Below, in pieces: positions 36,800 through 48,437 of a DNA stretch of 64,000 nt. The stretch's first letter is position 1; the number at the start of each line of letters is the position of its first letter. Origin of the DNA: Auanema rhodensis (Eukaryota > Nematoda > Chromadorea > Rhabditida > Rhabditidae); the NCBI GenBank assembly GCA_964057225.1, contig OZ059895.1, positions 18,071,688-18,135,687 on the forward strand. The letters run 5' to 3'. Position numbers and translations under genes: made by a program. The notes below the pieces were generated by a model. That model was not told the DNA's origin. It saw nothing but the letters and a program-made list of their open reading frames with translations, and did not search any database.

Positions 36800-38026
36800 A
36801 AAAAATAACGATTGAGTAAAGTAAAGATAGAACACATAGTGGATGTGGAACCGTTCTTGACTTTGAAAATTGAAATTTAAAAGCACATCTACGGATTCCT
36901 CTTTCTACTTAATTCAATATTTTGAGAAAGAAAGTGTTGTCGTTCGTGATTGTGGCTTGCAACTTGCCCACACACATAGAAATTTCAAATAAAACCTTAA
37001 CAACCGTGTGAAAACGAGAAAAGAACTGATATGAAGTGAAATTAATATACTTAAATATTTTATGCTTGTAAGAATGCTCTTTTCTAATAAGAATAGATAA
37101 ACAATAATGGAATAGTTTGGAGGTTTACAGCATAAAATGTGACGAAAAGTGAAATGCTGAGCAGTTTTTCCTTCTGATTTCGGAGGGTGTGTGAGAGAAA
37201 TTGATAACGATATAGGCATTGCACATAATGACAAACGACTACATGCTATCAGTTCTGAAACAAAAAGCTAAAATGTTGTTTTTCTTTGATAATTTCCAAA
37301 TAATATACTGCATAATGGCCTAGTTCATATAGGTAGACACAAAGTAGAAATAGGGAGGAATGAGAAAGGTTTTGCAACAAAGGGCGCTGTATGTGATGAT
37401 GATGACACGTTATACGTTTATGGCCTTCATTTGCATTCATGTTAATCTAAGAATTTTGAGATTGATCTCAGATTTTACCACACTGGAATGAGGGGCAGAG
37501 ACTAAGAAAGAGAAAGACAGATGAAGAGAAATAGAGAGAAAATGAAAGAGTGAACAAGAAAATGTGCATATAGTGAGATAAATAGATTAACTGACTTAAC
37601 GGGCCTAATTAGGCGGAAAATAATAAATATTATTATAAGTAATATATTTAAAAATATTGGAAACTTTGAAAAAAAAATTTCACATATATTAGAAAGATAT
37701 GTAAGATATTAAACTGAATAATTGGATAATAATGATGTTGATGATGATGATGCTGCTGATGGTGTTTAGGTTATGCGGAATATTGAGCACTGACTGCAAA
37801 AAAAAAGAGAGAAAGCGAGAAAGAGAGACAGGGAATGAGGGAGAAAATAAATGGTTTGTGTATACGAGATTGAACATTCGGTTCGTCGACGTCCAGCTGG
37901 TATGAAGACGACCAAGCCCTTTTTCTTCAGAAGGAGAATAAACATGACCTCAAAACAGTGTATTTAAGGTAAACTCACTAAATCATCAATGTAATAACGA
38001 TGTGAAGGTGAAGTAATTTCCGCCAT
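12638..38026 (-). CDS. Unassigned small protein with RVxF motif, NPF and CaaX tail (long form 237 aa)
   Basis: Long-form exons (-): 38026-37979, 35611-35553, 30796-30704, 14168-14025, 13975-13823, 13776-13657, 12734-12638. They sum to 714 nt in perfect phase, 237 aa. Each junction has GT-AG ends and the phases agree in every case, which is the main support for the model. Order of motifs: Ser/Pro-rich head (ILPSPPTSP), then RVSF at 36-39 made across the exon 2/3 junction (fits the PP1-docking consensus [RK]-V-x-F), an acidic EKEPDEPTP stretch, PNPIPPP at 87-93, HENPFRPEE with NPF at 122-124 (EH-domain ligand type), and the tail KRKRCGCCTVQ. The last four residues form a CaaX box; final Gln favours farnesylation, and Cys231 and Cys233 could be palmitoylated. 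So the protein is probably on the inner face of a membrane. The basic-Cys-CaaX tail recalls paralemmins, but I see no paralemmin coiled coil. Function unknown. Introns are 4.7 kb and 16.5 kb near the 5' half and under 1 kb near the 3' end. Confidence 0.75.
14477..14527 (+). repeat. (AG)n microsatellite
   Basis: Uninterrupted AG dinucleotide repeat of about 25 units inside the large intron, close to the 14168 exon. On the transcribed strand of the CaaX gene it reads as (CU)n. It lies downstream of the 16.5-kb intron's other repeats and some 310 bases upstream of the 3' splice site, in the direction of transcription. Confidence 0.95.
18714..18737 (+). repeat. (GA)n tract
   Basis: Short, nearly perfect GA repeat in the large intron. 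Similar short tracts occur at about 17480-17495, 19265-19285, 28511-28532 and 31320-31350. Confidence 0.85.
21358..21385. repeat. (TA)n microsatellite
   Basis: Perfect TA repeat of about 14 units within the large intron. Confidence 0.9.
22987..23004 (+). repeat. G12-TT-G4 homopolymer run
   Basis: Twelve consecutive G bases, TT, then four G. This stands out in AT-rich DNA. It could fold as a G-quadruplex on the + strand, although only one further G run is present close by. Confidence 0.85.
24452..24480 (+). repeat. (GAT)n microsatellite
   Basis: Trinucleotide GAT repeat with one GGT interruption, in the large intron. Confidence 0.85.
26289..26315 (+). repeat. (GAT)n microsatellite
   Basis: About nine perfect GAT units in the large intron. 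Confidence 0.9.
30904..30950 (-). CDS. Alternative first exon of the CaaX gene (short form 217 aa)
   Basis: This 47-nt exon starts with ATG at 30950 and encodes a strongly basic head, MRNLFKIFRRRVEGK, then ends in phase 2 at a GTAGGT donor. That is the phase needed to splice into the 30796-30704 exon only 107 bp downstream. The join makes KVSF, so the PP1-type motif is retained with Lys in place of Arg. Total 654 nt, 217 aa. It implies a second, internal promoter about 7 kb downstream of the long-form start. The basic amphipathic head may add membrane affinity (inference). Confidence 0.7.
30951..35552. other. 4.6-kb intron segment and internal promoter region of the CaaX gene
   Basis: This stretch lies between the second exon of the long form and the alternative first exon. 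It is AT-rich with GA tracts (notably 31316-31358, 31924-31956 and 32589-32670). The promoter of the short form should lie in the part next to 30950, but no core element can be named. Minus-strand frames such as 31172-31462 are Ser/Leu/Phe runs from simple sequence. Confidence 0.55.
32589..32670 (+). repeat. (GA)n followed by (AAG)n
   Basis: A long GA repeat (about 30 units with one AA interruption) passes directly into about six AAG units ending near 32670. It lies in the intron between 35553 and 30796. Confidence 0.95.
36743..36789 (+). repeat. (AG)n microsatellite
   Basis: About 23 perfect AG units, followed by further imperfect GA sequence to about 36800. Confidence 0.95.
37732..37762 (+). 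repeat. (GAT)n with GCT variants
   Basis: Imperfect ATG/GAT trinucleotide repeat ending in two GCT units, about 220 bases downstream (in transcription sense) of long-form exon 1. Confidence 0.8.
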
Positions 38027-40365
38027 CAAAAGTAATTTTGAATTAGACGAGTGAAAGAGAGAGAGAAAGAGAGTGACGACGGGGGCAGGATTCAAGAGTA
38101 TTGAGATTTGATGGTAATTATGCAATAATTATAAAACAATATGAAATAAACTTATTCAAAAACAAAAAAAAATTCTTTTTTTCTCATTTAATGTTTTAAA
38201 TAAGTTTATGAAAGCTTAACCATGTATATAATAATCGGACAAAAATTGTATAAAAAAAACAGAATTTTTAGGAAATGAAATAATATCCAGCCATATAACA
38301 AAAGTCAAAAATATATACATATATGTTATATCAACTAAATAGGCTTTTGCTATAGCCTCTCAGCGTTTCTATGGCACTCGTTGAGCAGATAATTAGTTGC
38401 TGGTGGTGAAGGCTTGGCTGACCATAGAAAGAAGGCTTGTTTCTTCAACATATCTCAGACCTTCATACTTATGTTCATCCATAAATGAGAAAAGTTACGA
38501 ATATACTGTGTTATTCTGAAGATTCAGTTCTTTCTCTCTCTCTCGCTCTCTCTCTTTCTCTCTTCTTCTATCTTTCTCTTTCTACCTATCACTCCACTAT
38601 CATCCATATATATCTCACTCCTGCTCTCTCTTTCTCAATCTTCTGAAGTAAATATTCTCCTTTTTATGTGTTCTAATTTCAACAGATGTTGCGTCAGTAA
38701 TCTGATCAGCAAATCGGTGTTCAAAGCAAATGATAACTGCCGATTACAACATTTGATTGCATGGGTGCCTGCAAGATGGTAGGCAGGTTCAGATCAGTTG
38801 CATTGAGTGCAACGTTCAGATGATTCTTGAATACAAGAAAACAATGTTATCTTCATCTTTTAGAAAAAATATAGGAAAGAAAATTTGTTTTTTGATCAAA
38901 AATAATGGATGGTGTACTCAAACCAACAAAAAATATATAAGTATATAATGATTCGATGGTATTATAATCCGCTTAAATCGAATTACAATACTTCTATAAC
39001 CTAGATATTGACTGAGAGGATATGAGTATGACAGAGCCACTTTTAGGTATTTAACAAGAAAATACAGAACATAAATAGTATGAATAAGAAATAATTTTAT
39101 GGAATGCTAAAGAAGAGTTCCAATCAAATCAGTATATAAAACTTCCAAAACGGCTGATAAAACATTTTTTTAATGATAATTATAGACTAATGATATGGCT
39201 ATAAACGATACTAGTTATTCATTCAAAGAAAATGGAATTTGGTTACGTTCATTGAAACATATTGAAGAGGAGAGAAGAACTGATAGAAGAGGATAAATAA
39301 AGATGTATAGTATGACACAGGTCACAAGAAAAGTACAAAAACTGAAAAATATAAAATTTTAACAAGAAAAAAGTTGAAAACCTTGTGCATGAGGCAAATG
39401 ATGAGGTTGCTTTTGGATCAAAATGATTCAGATGGAAATCGGATAATTGGATGACCGGCTAGGCCGAATGAGCAGAACCCAGATGAATGAAATGTCGATG
39501 AAAGACGAGAAAATAACAGATTTGTTCTGAAGACTTCACATGTGTGTTGAAAAGGACCGGGTAATTCAGGAGATCTGAGAGGAAGAACGATTTGATGAAC
39601 ATACTCTACAGAAGAGAGAGAGAGAACAACATATGATGAGAGAGTAGGGGGTATTCGTTAGTTATGTGTTAGTTATGTATATGACAGTTGTTGGAAAATC
39701 TATATATAGATGGTGAAAATTGGGACGAATAAAATAAAAATATCCGCCGTCGAATGGCCTATGAGAGTACTGGATATATGCAAATCTTTCTGTTAGCTGA
39801 ATCGTTAGAAGATATTCGCAGAGTTTATATCGTTGTTGACTGATTATGAACCATCTCAGGTAATTCAGCGGATCGTTATATTCTTGAAAATTGATGTATG
39901 TGTGTGATATACATGGATATCGGGAAAGGAAGATAGGAACGATTGCGAGGGCAACTAACATGAAGATTTTCAAATTTCTTCTCTCTCTTTCTCTTCGAAG
40001 TTTATCTCGCGCTGTCTACGAACTCGTCGCTGAGCGTACTCGACTATTCGAAAATAACGACGACGGCGTTGTCACAGCTGTCGAACAACTTCCGAAATGG
40101 GAACATCATGTTGTTGTGGATGGTTTGATCCAGATGACCCACAGGCCGTTTAAACAACAACGATTTGGCAACAGCAAGATGAAGAGTAAAAGAGAAAGAA
40201 GATTGAGAGCGAGCACGACGGTGTTGTCTGTATCTTACCATTGAAGATGATGAAGTTTGTACAAACACAGATGAATATATTTCGATTTATTTCGAAAGAA
40301 TAACCCAAAAAAACAGCAAAAATATGAAATCGAAAAATTGCAGGAATTCCAAGCTTGAGACGATA

Positions 40366-40388
40366 ATGATGATGATGATGATGATGAT
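40366..40388 (+). repeat. (ATG)n microsatellite
   Basis: About eight ATG/GAT units in the region upstream of the CaaX gene. Confidence 0.9.
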
Positions 40389-43300
40389 AAGAGATGCAGA
40401 TTTTAATATTTCAAGAGCTCGTTAAACAAATCTAATAACAGCAAATTCAAGATTAATTCCAGAGAAGCTAGTTCAAGCTGTTCAACTGATAGAGAAGCAT
40501 GAAAAACAGGCTAGACTTGATGCTCGAAATAACAAATTTGAGACTTTTAGCAAAAACGGTAGATTCCTAATATAAGACGGAGGAGCAGTATGGATGGACG
40601 GCGGTTAGATGACAACAACGATGATGATAACAACTGAATAGATGATAGAAGTGCAGAATGAGAAAAAAAAATGATTAAGGATAGTTATTACATATGATAT
40701 ACTGTGCTTGAGAAGTGCTCAAAAAGAAAAAAATTAAAGTTTTAGCTCATGACGATGACAGTTTCAAATGTTGTTTACACATACTTAAATCATAAAAGTT
40801 ACAAATATGGATTCAAGGTCGAATTCGATATAAAATGAAAAATGAAAGTTTTTTGACAAATAAATCAGTAGATATATAGTATAGATAATATAATAGACTC
40901 TCTATCAAATTATATATTTCGCAAATAGGTAAAAGGAAAAACATGTCGGAATGCGGTCGGTGTTACTGCTAAAGCAACTAACGTATATTCTTCCTGTACA
41001 ATGTCTAAAAGATGAAATAAAACATCGAATGCACAATAATTCAGAATATTAAAAAGTTGTAGGTAAGGTTTGTAGCATGAATGCTTGAGGCAACGTCATG
41101 AGTAATTCCGACTATACATGTATGCTGTCTCAAATCACATCATTCAAATAGCTGAGTCAGGTTCAATCGAAATATACACATACACACAATTAATCTCTTG
41201 CATTATATAAAAGAGGAAATACGATTGAGGAAGAGTAGACGAGAGACTTTTTGAAACAACATTTGAATAGAAACGACAACGAAAAGGGAAGATGACAAAG
41301 GAAACACAACCGAGCTGCTGGCATGAAAACGACTTAAATGATAATTTTACGACAAAAAGAAAGAAAACACATCATTTTCACGTTTTTCACGTGAATCTAA
41401 CGAACAAATAATGTCAAATCGGATTGTTTCAAAGATGAAGAATTGATTCGATTTATTGATTCGATTTTTCCATAGAACAGTAGAAATTTCGAACATGACG
41501 AACTGAAAAAACAAACAATATGTAATATACAATAAACTATAAGTGAATTGCTTATTTTAGAACATTGTTATTGGTATTTTCTGTGTTGAATGAGCTTCAA
41601 GATATATATAAATATAATATATATGTAATATAGAATTATTCTGATGTTTAAGAAAAGTTCAAACGAGGTATTCGAGAAAAATATAGAAAAACAGAAAAAT
41701 GAACAGAGAGAGAGAGAGAGAGAAGAGTGTACGAATAAGGAATACAGAGAAGCACTGCTTTTATTGAATAAGTATGACAAGATAAGCCTGTGTGATCAGC
41801 CAAAAGAGTCGAAAAGTCGATTGAATACAAGGAGAGGTCATGAAAAGTTTTATGAAAAGGAAGGGCATGCTAAGCTAAAGAAAACTATAAAAAGACATTG
41901 GAAATTAATTGGTTTTCTTATGTTATGATACAAAACGAAATGCAAAAAATGCTGTGAATTGTTGGACAAAGTGCTGAAGAACTTGTCTCTTGGATGATGA
42001 TGATACACAAGAAAAGGCGAGAAAGAAGAAATAATTCTGTTTTCTCTCTTTCTCACTCTCTTGCGCATTTTCTTTTTGATTTTTCATCAATAAATTGGTA
42101 ATATTTTCACAGAAAAGCTGAGATTAGAGAGGATATCAATGCAATGTCTTTGAATTAGTTTTGGGGAAAAAATCTGATTTTTGTGAACGATAACCCGGAC
42201 TTGAATGTCTATTACAATTTATTTCAATGATGATGGAGAATGATTTGAATTGAAGAAGAATTAGTTGGAGATTGCGGTAAATCGGAAATAAATTTTTTTT
42301 TCAAGTGTGAACGACGAACGGTTGAAATATTTGGCAGAAAGGATAATATTCTGAGTAAAAGTAAGTGAATGATGTTGTGTGAGCATATACAGTTAGTAGA
42401 TCTCTCTCTCTCTCATTCCCTCTATATCTCTCTCATCATCTCTTTCTCTCTTTCTCTGTATCTCTATTTTCAACCTATATTCTAGTAAATGTTTCGTTAG
42501 AGATTATTCGTTTATCCTATGTATTTTCTGGATAGTCATGATCATGCAGATTGCCAAAAACTGACAATATGTTGTCCGAAAACGATGATGATTGAAAGGA
42601 TGTGGTGGATAAAGAAGAAAAAGAGAGACAAGTGGCACAGGTACTAGCTGGATGAGCGGAAACATGGCATAAAAGGAAACAACTTGAATGAAAATGCTGG
42701 ATAATAAGTGGATGAAGAGAAAAAATTGGAAGAGGGCAAACGAGAGAAACAGGGTGATGTAAAGAGATGAATAGTAAGTTATAAGAAGAGAGTCAGATAG
42801 TAAGATGAGAATGAGGGAAATAAAGGTTATTTAGGGTGTGATGAAAGGATACAGAGAACTGACATACTTAGCTAGCACGTCATCAGAGGTGAGTATGCAG
42901 TATGAGAATCAGGCAAGAAGAGGTTGAATGAGTGAAACTAGTTTATACTTCTGATATGTTTCATGAAGAAGTAGTAGTTAGTTGGATAGTAGCCTCAGTT
43001 ATGCTACTGGGCATTTATATTTTAAATGATTTAGGATGTATGAATATATAAATGAAAATTTTGATTTATGACAACTGGCTAGTAGAGATCATGCTTATAG
43101 ACATACTAGGCAAATTTACTTTTGAAAATATAACTATTCAAGTCGATAGAGAATGAATTTTGTAGATTTTGTGAAATTGGTGAAATAATATGGGCATACA
43201 GGAATAGAGAGTATGAGGTAAATGAGAAAGAAAAATTGCAAGAGAGATAAAAGAAAAAGGGAGAGAGAGAAAAGAGAGAGAAAAGAGAGAGAAAGAGAAA

Positions 43301-43494
43301 GGGAGAAAGAGAGAGAAAGAGACAGAAAGAGAAAGAGAGAGAGTGCGAAAGGACATGGACGAAAGCAATTTGCGCGGCCTTTTGAGGTGATACATGTGTG
43401 GTTGTGTGCTGGAGCCGATACCGATGCACAAAACCAGCAGATTGAGCTGTCAGCCATGTCACAGTCATAGAAGTTGTCTCTTATTGAGTCGACA

Positions 43495-43498
<4 letters not shown>

Positions 43499-43540
<42 letters not shown>

Positions 43541-43552
43541 TCTCTCTCTCTC
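43499..43552 (+). repeat. (TC)n with (TATC) core
   Basis: TC dinucleotide repeat interrupted by TATC units at about 43527-43539. It runs on the opposite strand to the GA tract at 43260-43342, so the two can pair as a large imperfect inverted repeat. Confidence 0.9.
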
Positions 43553-46500
43553 TTTCTTTCTCTGTCTAACTAGAACTCTTCATTTTCTGAAATATAAATC
43601 ACTAATAGTCATAAGAGAATCTATTGACATTCAAATTGACCAAAGAGAGAAGTAGGTTGAGCAAGAAGGCACAATATTCAATAGTAACATGTCCAGAAGA
43701 TCAAACTGTCCGACTATGTGATGTCGTTGAGTTAGATATAGTGGGTCGAAGGTGAATCTGAATGAAGAGATGAAAATATGCACAAGAGCTTCAGAATAAG
43801 CATGCATAGTTGCATGATTGAATGAGTGAAGATGTAAAACAAGATAACGACGAAAGACGCGCAAATTGAAACAAGCAGAAGTGCATCATCATGTTGATTA
43901 AGCAACAACTTCAAGTGATTTCAAAATATTTTCCAATCTTTTCAACTGTGTTTTGAGTGTAAGTTCATGACATATACTTCTTGTACTAAAGAGAATTACG
44001 ATAATCGGAAGAACTTGGTAAAGACATGAATAAAAGAATGAAAATGGGTTTCAGATTAAGAATGCAATCTGCATGTTGCGTTAAAGCTCAGAAGAGAAAG
44101 AGAGGGGTATTAGGAGGCCGTCGCCGTAGTCTAAGCAACTGAGAGGAAAGGATAGGAGAAGCGTGTGCCAGCTTGAAGAAAGGTAAAACATTTTTTTCAT
44201 GTTCAAGCTCAAAAATCATAAAACTAGATCAAGGAAAAAGCGATTCAATGCTGCATGTAGATGATGAGCATCCTTCGAGTCATACAAGTCGTCGAACGCT
44301 TGGCATATATTTAAGTTCGACCTCATACACACTCCTAGAATGACATGTACATAGAATGTAAAGAAGGCATTTTTAAGCAAAATCTGATTGCTTTACTCGC
44401 CTATTTGCATGTTTCATTTAATTTTAAATTCAAGTACAGCATTGAAATTATCTATTTTCATATTCAGAAGCTAGTTCTACTTTATAATCTGAATGTATGT
44501 TGTTTCGTAACAAAAACATAAATATCAAAATGTTTTGATTTTGAAAAGAAAAAAATTTTGTTTTCAAAATTAAACGATTTCCTGATTATCATCTACTGTC
44601 GACCATATGCATCAGCGCGAGAACACTCATGTATTACGTGTAATTTCATTGAAGGTATTGCAAAAAAATTCTTCAAAACAAATTGTAATATAAAGAATTT
44701 TGACTACTTGTGGTTTTAAATAATGAATGAAATGAAAAAAAAAAGTCATTTGAAAAATTCTGAATGAAATTCTCTTGCTGTGAGTATCTATATCCATCCA
44801 ATAGTCTCTCTCTCCCTATCTCTCTCTCTCTCTCTCTTTCAATTTCTTTTCTTAATTTTCTGATCATGATCAACATAGATGTCACCTACATCCGCATTAG
44901 ACTATTAATTTGATTTCATTTAGCATGTTATAGCTCTAACTCATTTTTCCATTGACTACCATCATTAACAATAGACTGTTGAATCTGATTCAAGGATGAA
45001 ATGAATGATAGAATTGTCTAACATCTGTGTGAGATCATCGAGTTTAAGACTAAAGGAAGATAGGTCAGAATTTAAGGCTGAAGGATAAAAGACATAGATT
45101 GCGAATGATGAAGAAAGCGTTTCTGTGTGTGGGTTGAACCTCATTCATCATGGTTTTGACGACTTGTTGAGCTTTATTCTGCTACAAGGTCAGAACAGCG
45201 GTAATTTACTTGTTGGAAGCAAAACGTCTATATTTCTGCATATGGATCGAACAAAAAGAGAAGAAGAAGAAACCGATATAGAATAGGAATATCAAGATTC
45301 AGAAGAGAAGAAAAATAAATTTCTCAATGAAATGCATCATAGCTATTGGTTTTATATAAAAATTTTAAGCATAAGAAATGGAAATTTAAATAAATAAATT
45401 GTTTTTTTCCTTTGTTAACTAATTAGTCATATACAATATGAATATGAATATAATGCTACGAATATTGCATAACTGGTTAATATAGATAACGAGGCCAAAG
45501 TATGGAAAATGCAGGCATGCTCTAGCTGGAATCAGCAGCAGAAGCAGCGCCACCACTACGGCGACCAATTCCCTCTGGTCGCATATGGGCCAAGTTGTCC
45601 AGAGGGAGTAGGCAGATTCAGTCATCGTTCAACAAAGGACGACGATGAAACTGGTAAAGAAGGAGAAAAAGAGAATGAAAGAAAGATCTAGCTGAAAAGG
45701 CCAAATATGAAGATATTTATCAAGCCGTGTGAAAGAACAAAAAATATAAAAAAATAAAATGCTATAAACCTTACTTGGAAGTTAAAAAAAGATACAAGAC
45801 AATTGAGCGTTTTGATGTATTAAATGACAAAAAAAACAAAAAGTAATGTGTACGTGATTGAATGACAAAAAAAAACAACCGTCTTCCTGTCTTTTCGGGA
45901 TTAAAATACAAAAACAGAAACATCCGGCTGAGCACAAAATGAACATATAATATACTTGCATACATATACATTTCTCGTATTTGAACTAATGAATAAAGGT
46001 TGAAGTTTGTATGAGAGGGACTGAGAGAGACAGAGAGAGGGGAGAGAGAGAACGAGAGAGAACGAGAGAAAGGAAATGAGGGGATTTAGAGATAAGAGTA
46101 TAAAAATAGACTAAATAAAAGACTAATGAATTGAGAAAATAAGAATTTCATGTTCTGAAATAGGAACTTCAATGCTTGCAAGCATGTCGTCAAAGAATAT
46201 TCTATATATCTACTTGTTTACAATTTTCAACAACATCAACAATAACAAAAGAATAAAAAGATATAGTAACTCTTTCATCAAGAAAAACATAAGATTAGAT
46301 TGAAAAAAAACACAAAATATATACACAACTTGAGTATTTTAACTGATAAATAGTAAAAAGAAGGATTTCAGAATTCCCTAATGTCTGCTGAACCTTTGGT
46401 GATGTTCAAGATGTTCGATGAGCAACTTTGACATAAGGCGGGCAATATGAGGGCGGTAAACATACTCTATGTACGGTCATATCACTGGTGATATATGTAT

Positions 46501-48101
46501 AAGCTTTAACTAAGTTCGTTTGTGAAAAAAAGTCAAAAAGACATAACAAACATCTGTTTTCAAGAAGCTTAATTTCATTAAAATTAAATGGAAAAATTTG
46601 GGATATTTTAAGAAACAAATCAACTATGCTCTTTGTACATCTGTTGTTGCAATCATTAAGAATTCCGGAAAATGCTTGAAATAGATCATTCTATTTATTC
46701 AAATGTTATTGTTATTAAGATGTTGATGAGATTTGAAAATTGTTGAAGATGCTCATTTTAACAGGAAAAGCATTGAACAACTTTTTTCTTTTTCTTGAAA
46801 GAACATGTAATGATGTCAAAATCTTTTACTACTAACAAACTAACATTGTTCTTCATTAGTCACTTATCAGCTATGTGTTCAGAGCTTTCTTAGATATGTT
46901 CTCCAAATACATATATAACAAGTAGATTGTCATATGAAAGCAAATAATAATACAAGAAAATAAAATAAAACAAGGAATAATTAAGACATTATAAACTTTA
47001 AATAACAAGATACTTTTAAAAGAATATAATTCAAATTAACAATGTACTAGACATGAAGTTTCTTTTTCTCTCGTTCTCTCTCTTTCTCGCTATTTCCTTC
47101 TCTCTCCCTCTATCTCTTACTCTTCAAGTAAAATCATCCTTTTATCTCCTTCTTTCTCAACCATCTACTCTTCCACATAAACACACATACACATATACAT
47201 AGACACACATACACACACATAGAGACAACACATGAAGCACATAACTAAGGCAAGCCTTTTAAGCTTTCTCATCATTTTCATTCGATTTTGGGTTTTTTTT
47301 TCGTTTTTTCACCCTGAAAAATGTTTGTAGAAGACAGATATCTCAAGCTTTAGATGAGCAAAGATTGTGGGGTTACAAAATCTAAGTTTGAATCTTTTGA
47401 TTGTTGTTTTCGGATATCTGAAAACTGGCAAGTTGAGTTCTCTTTGTTGGTGAAAAATTCTACAAAATATAATCTCAACAAAAAAAAATTTAATTATTAG
47501 AAAAGAGAGAATTGAGGAATTAGGAAATGGTCTTAAAACTGGCTAAAGACTATCACAGTGAATGAAAAAAACAAATATTTGCGTTTTTGCTGATGCACGT
47601 CAGATAGAGTGCAATGAAAACTTTTTTGTTGGGCTGAAACTTCTGAAAATCAGGATATATAACAATGCTATAATCAACAAAATAAAGAAAGGATAGAATG
47701 GATAACTTTTCAAGTTCAAAGCAATGCATATTCAACTCTGACGAAGAAGTGCGTTCACAAAATGAATCTTTTGAACGACGTTTTGTAAAATAACTTTGCA
47801 AGTAACGACTTTAGCAAAAAAACTAAAAGAATACGAGTGACCGATGGATGACCAGTACTAACTTGGGGACAAGCTACTTTCGTCAATAAACTTTGAAAAG
47901 TAGCAACAACACAAAGACGACTAAGCGATAACGCTGGAAGTGGAGGCTATATTGGCTATGTGCTAGAGAGGGAGAAGAATGTGAGGAGCGCCTTCAAAGA
48001 TTCATCTGCGCTTTTGCTATTTGTAAAATTCTTCCGGAAGACAGAGATGCAAAGTCGAAGTATCTTTCTATAGACCAGTTGAGAAGGCGGCAAGCTGGGA
48101 C

Positions 48102-48162
<61 letters not shown>

Positions 48163-48170
48163 AGAGAGAG
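48102..48170 (+). repeat. (GA)n microsatellite
   Basis: Long GA repeat with a few A insertions. Imperfect GA sequence continues to about 48220. Confidence 0.95.
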
Positions 48171-48425
48171 ATTAAGAAAGAGGGAGAAAGAGTGAGAGAG
48201 AGAAAGAAAGAGAGAGAAAATCTAACCATATTCGGCATAACCCTTGACCAATCCTACCAGATTGTTAAACAATGTGTAAATATATTGCTTCAAGGTATAA
48301 TAATAAAATAATATAATTATTATTATTATTATTTTATTTTCAGAACTTAGATCATAACAATATTTATATGGAAATAAAACAAAATTTCATAAAATAAATC
48401 AGAATATTTATATTTGTTTTCCTCA

Positions 48426-48437
48426 CCCCCCCCCCCC
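48426..48437 (+). repeat. C12 homopolymer
   Basis: Twelve consecutive C bases in AT-rich DNA. On the minus strand it is a G run, the same length as the G12 run at 22987. Confidence 0.9.

Larger units (their letters stand above)
35612..37978. other. 2.4-kb first intron of the CaaX gene
   Basis: Intron between long-form exons 1 and 2. It holds a long GA repeat (36743-36789) and a GAT/GCT repeat (37732-37762). No further exon is seen. Confidence 0.6.

Noticed and set aside
38365-38440. Inverted repeat TTTCTATGG / CCATAGAAA with a TATGGCAC motif like the miR-183/263 seed
   Set aside because: The nine-base arms are perfect but the bases inside them do not pair well and the rest of the microRNA sequence is absent. 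Probably chance.
42967-42993. Weak similarity to let-7 (GTAGTAG motif)
   Set aside because: The seed TGAGGTAG is not present and the following bases do not form the let-7 hairpin.
44352-44372. Similarity to the miR-1 microRNA (thirteen matching bases GAATGTAAAGAAG)
   Set aside because: The first seed position differs, the 3' part diverges, and no matching opposite arm lies within 100 bases on either side, so no precursor hairpin forms.
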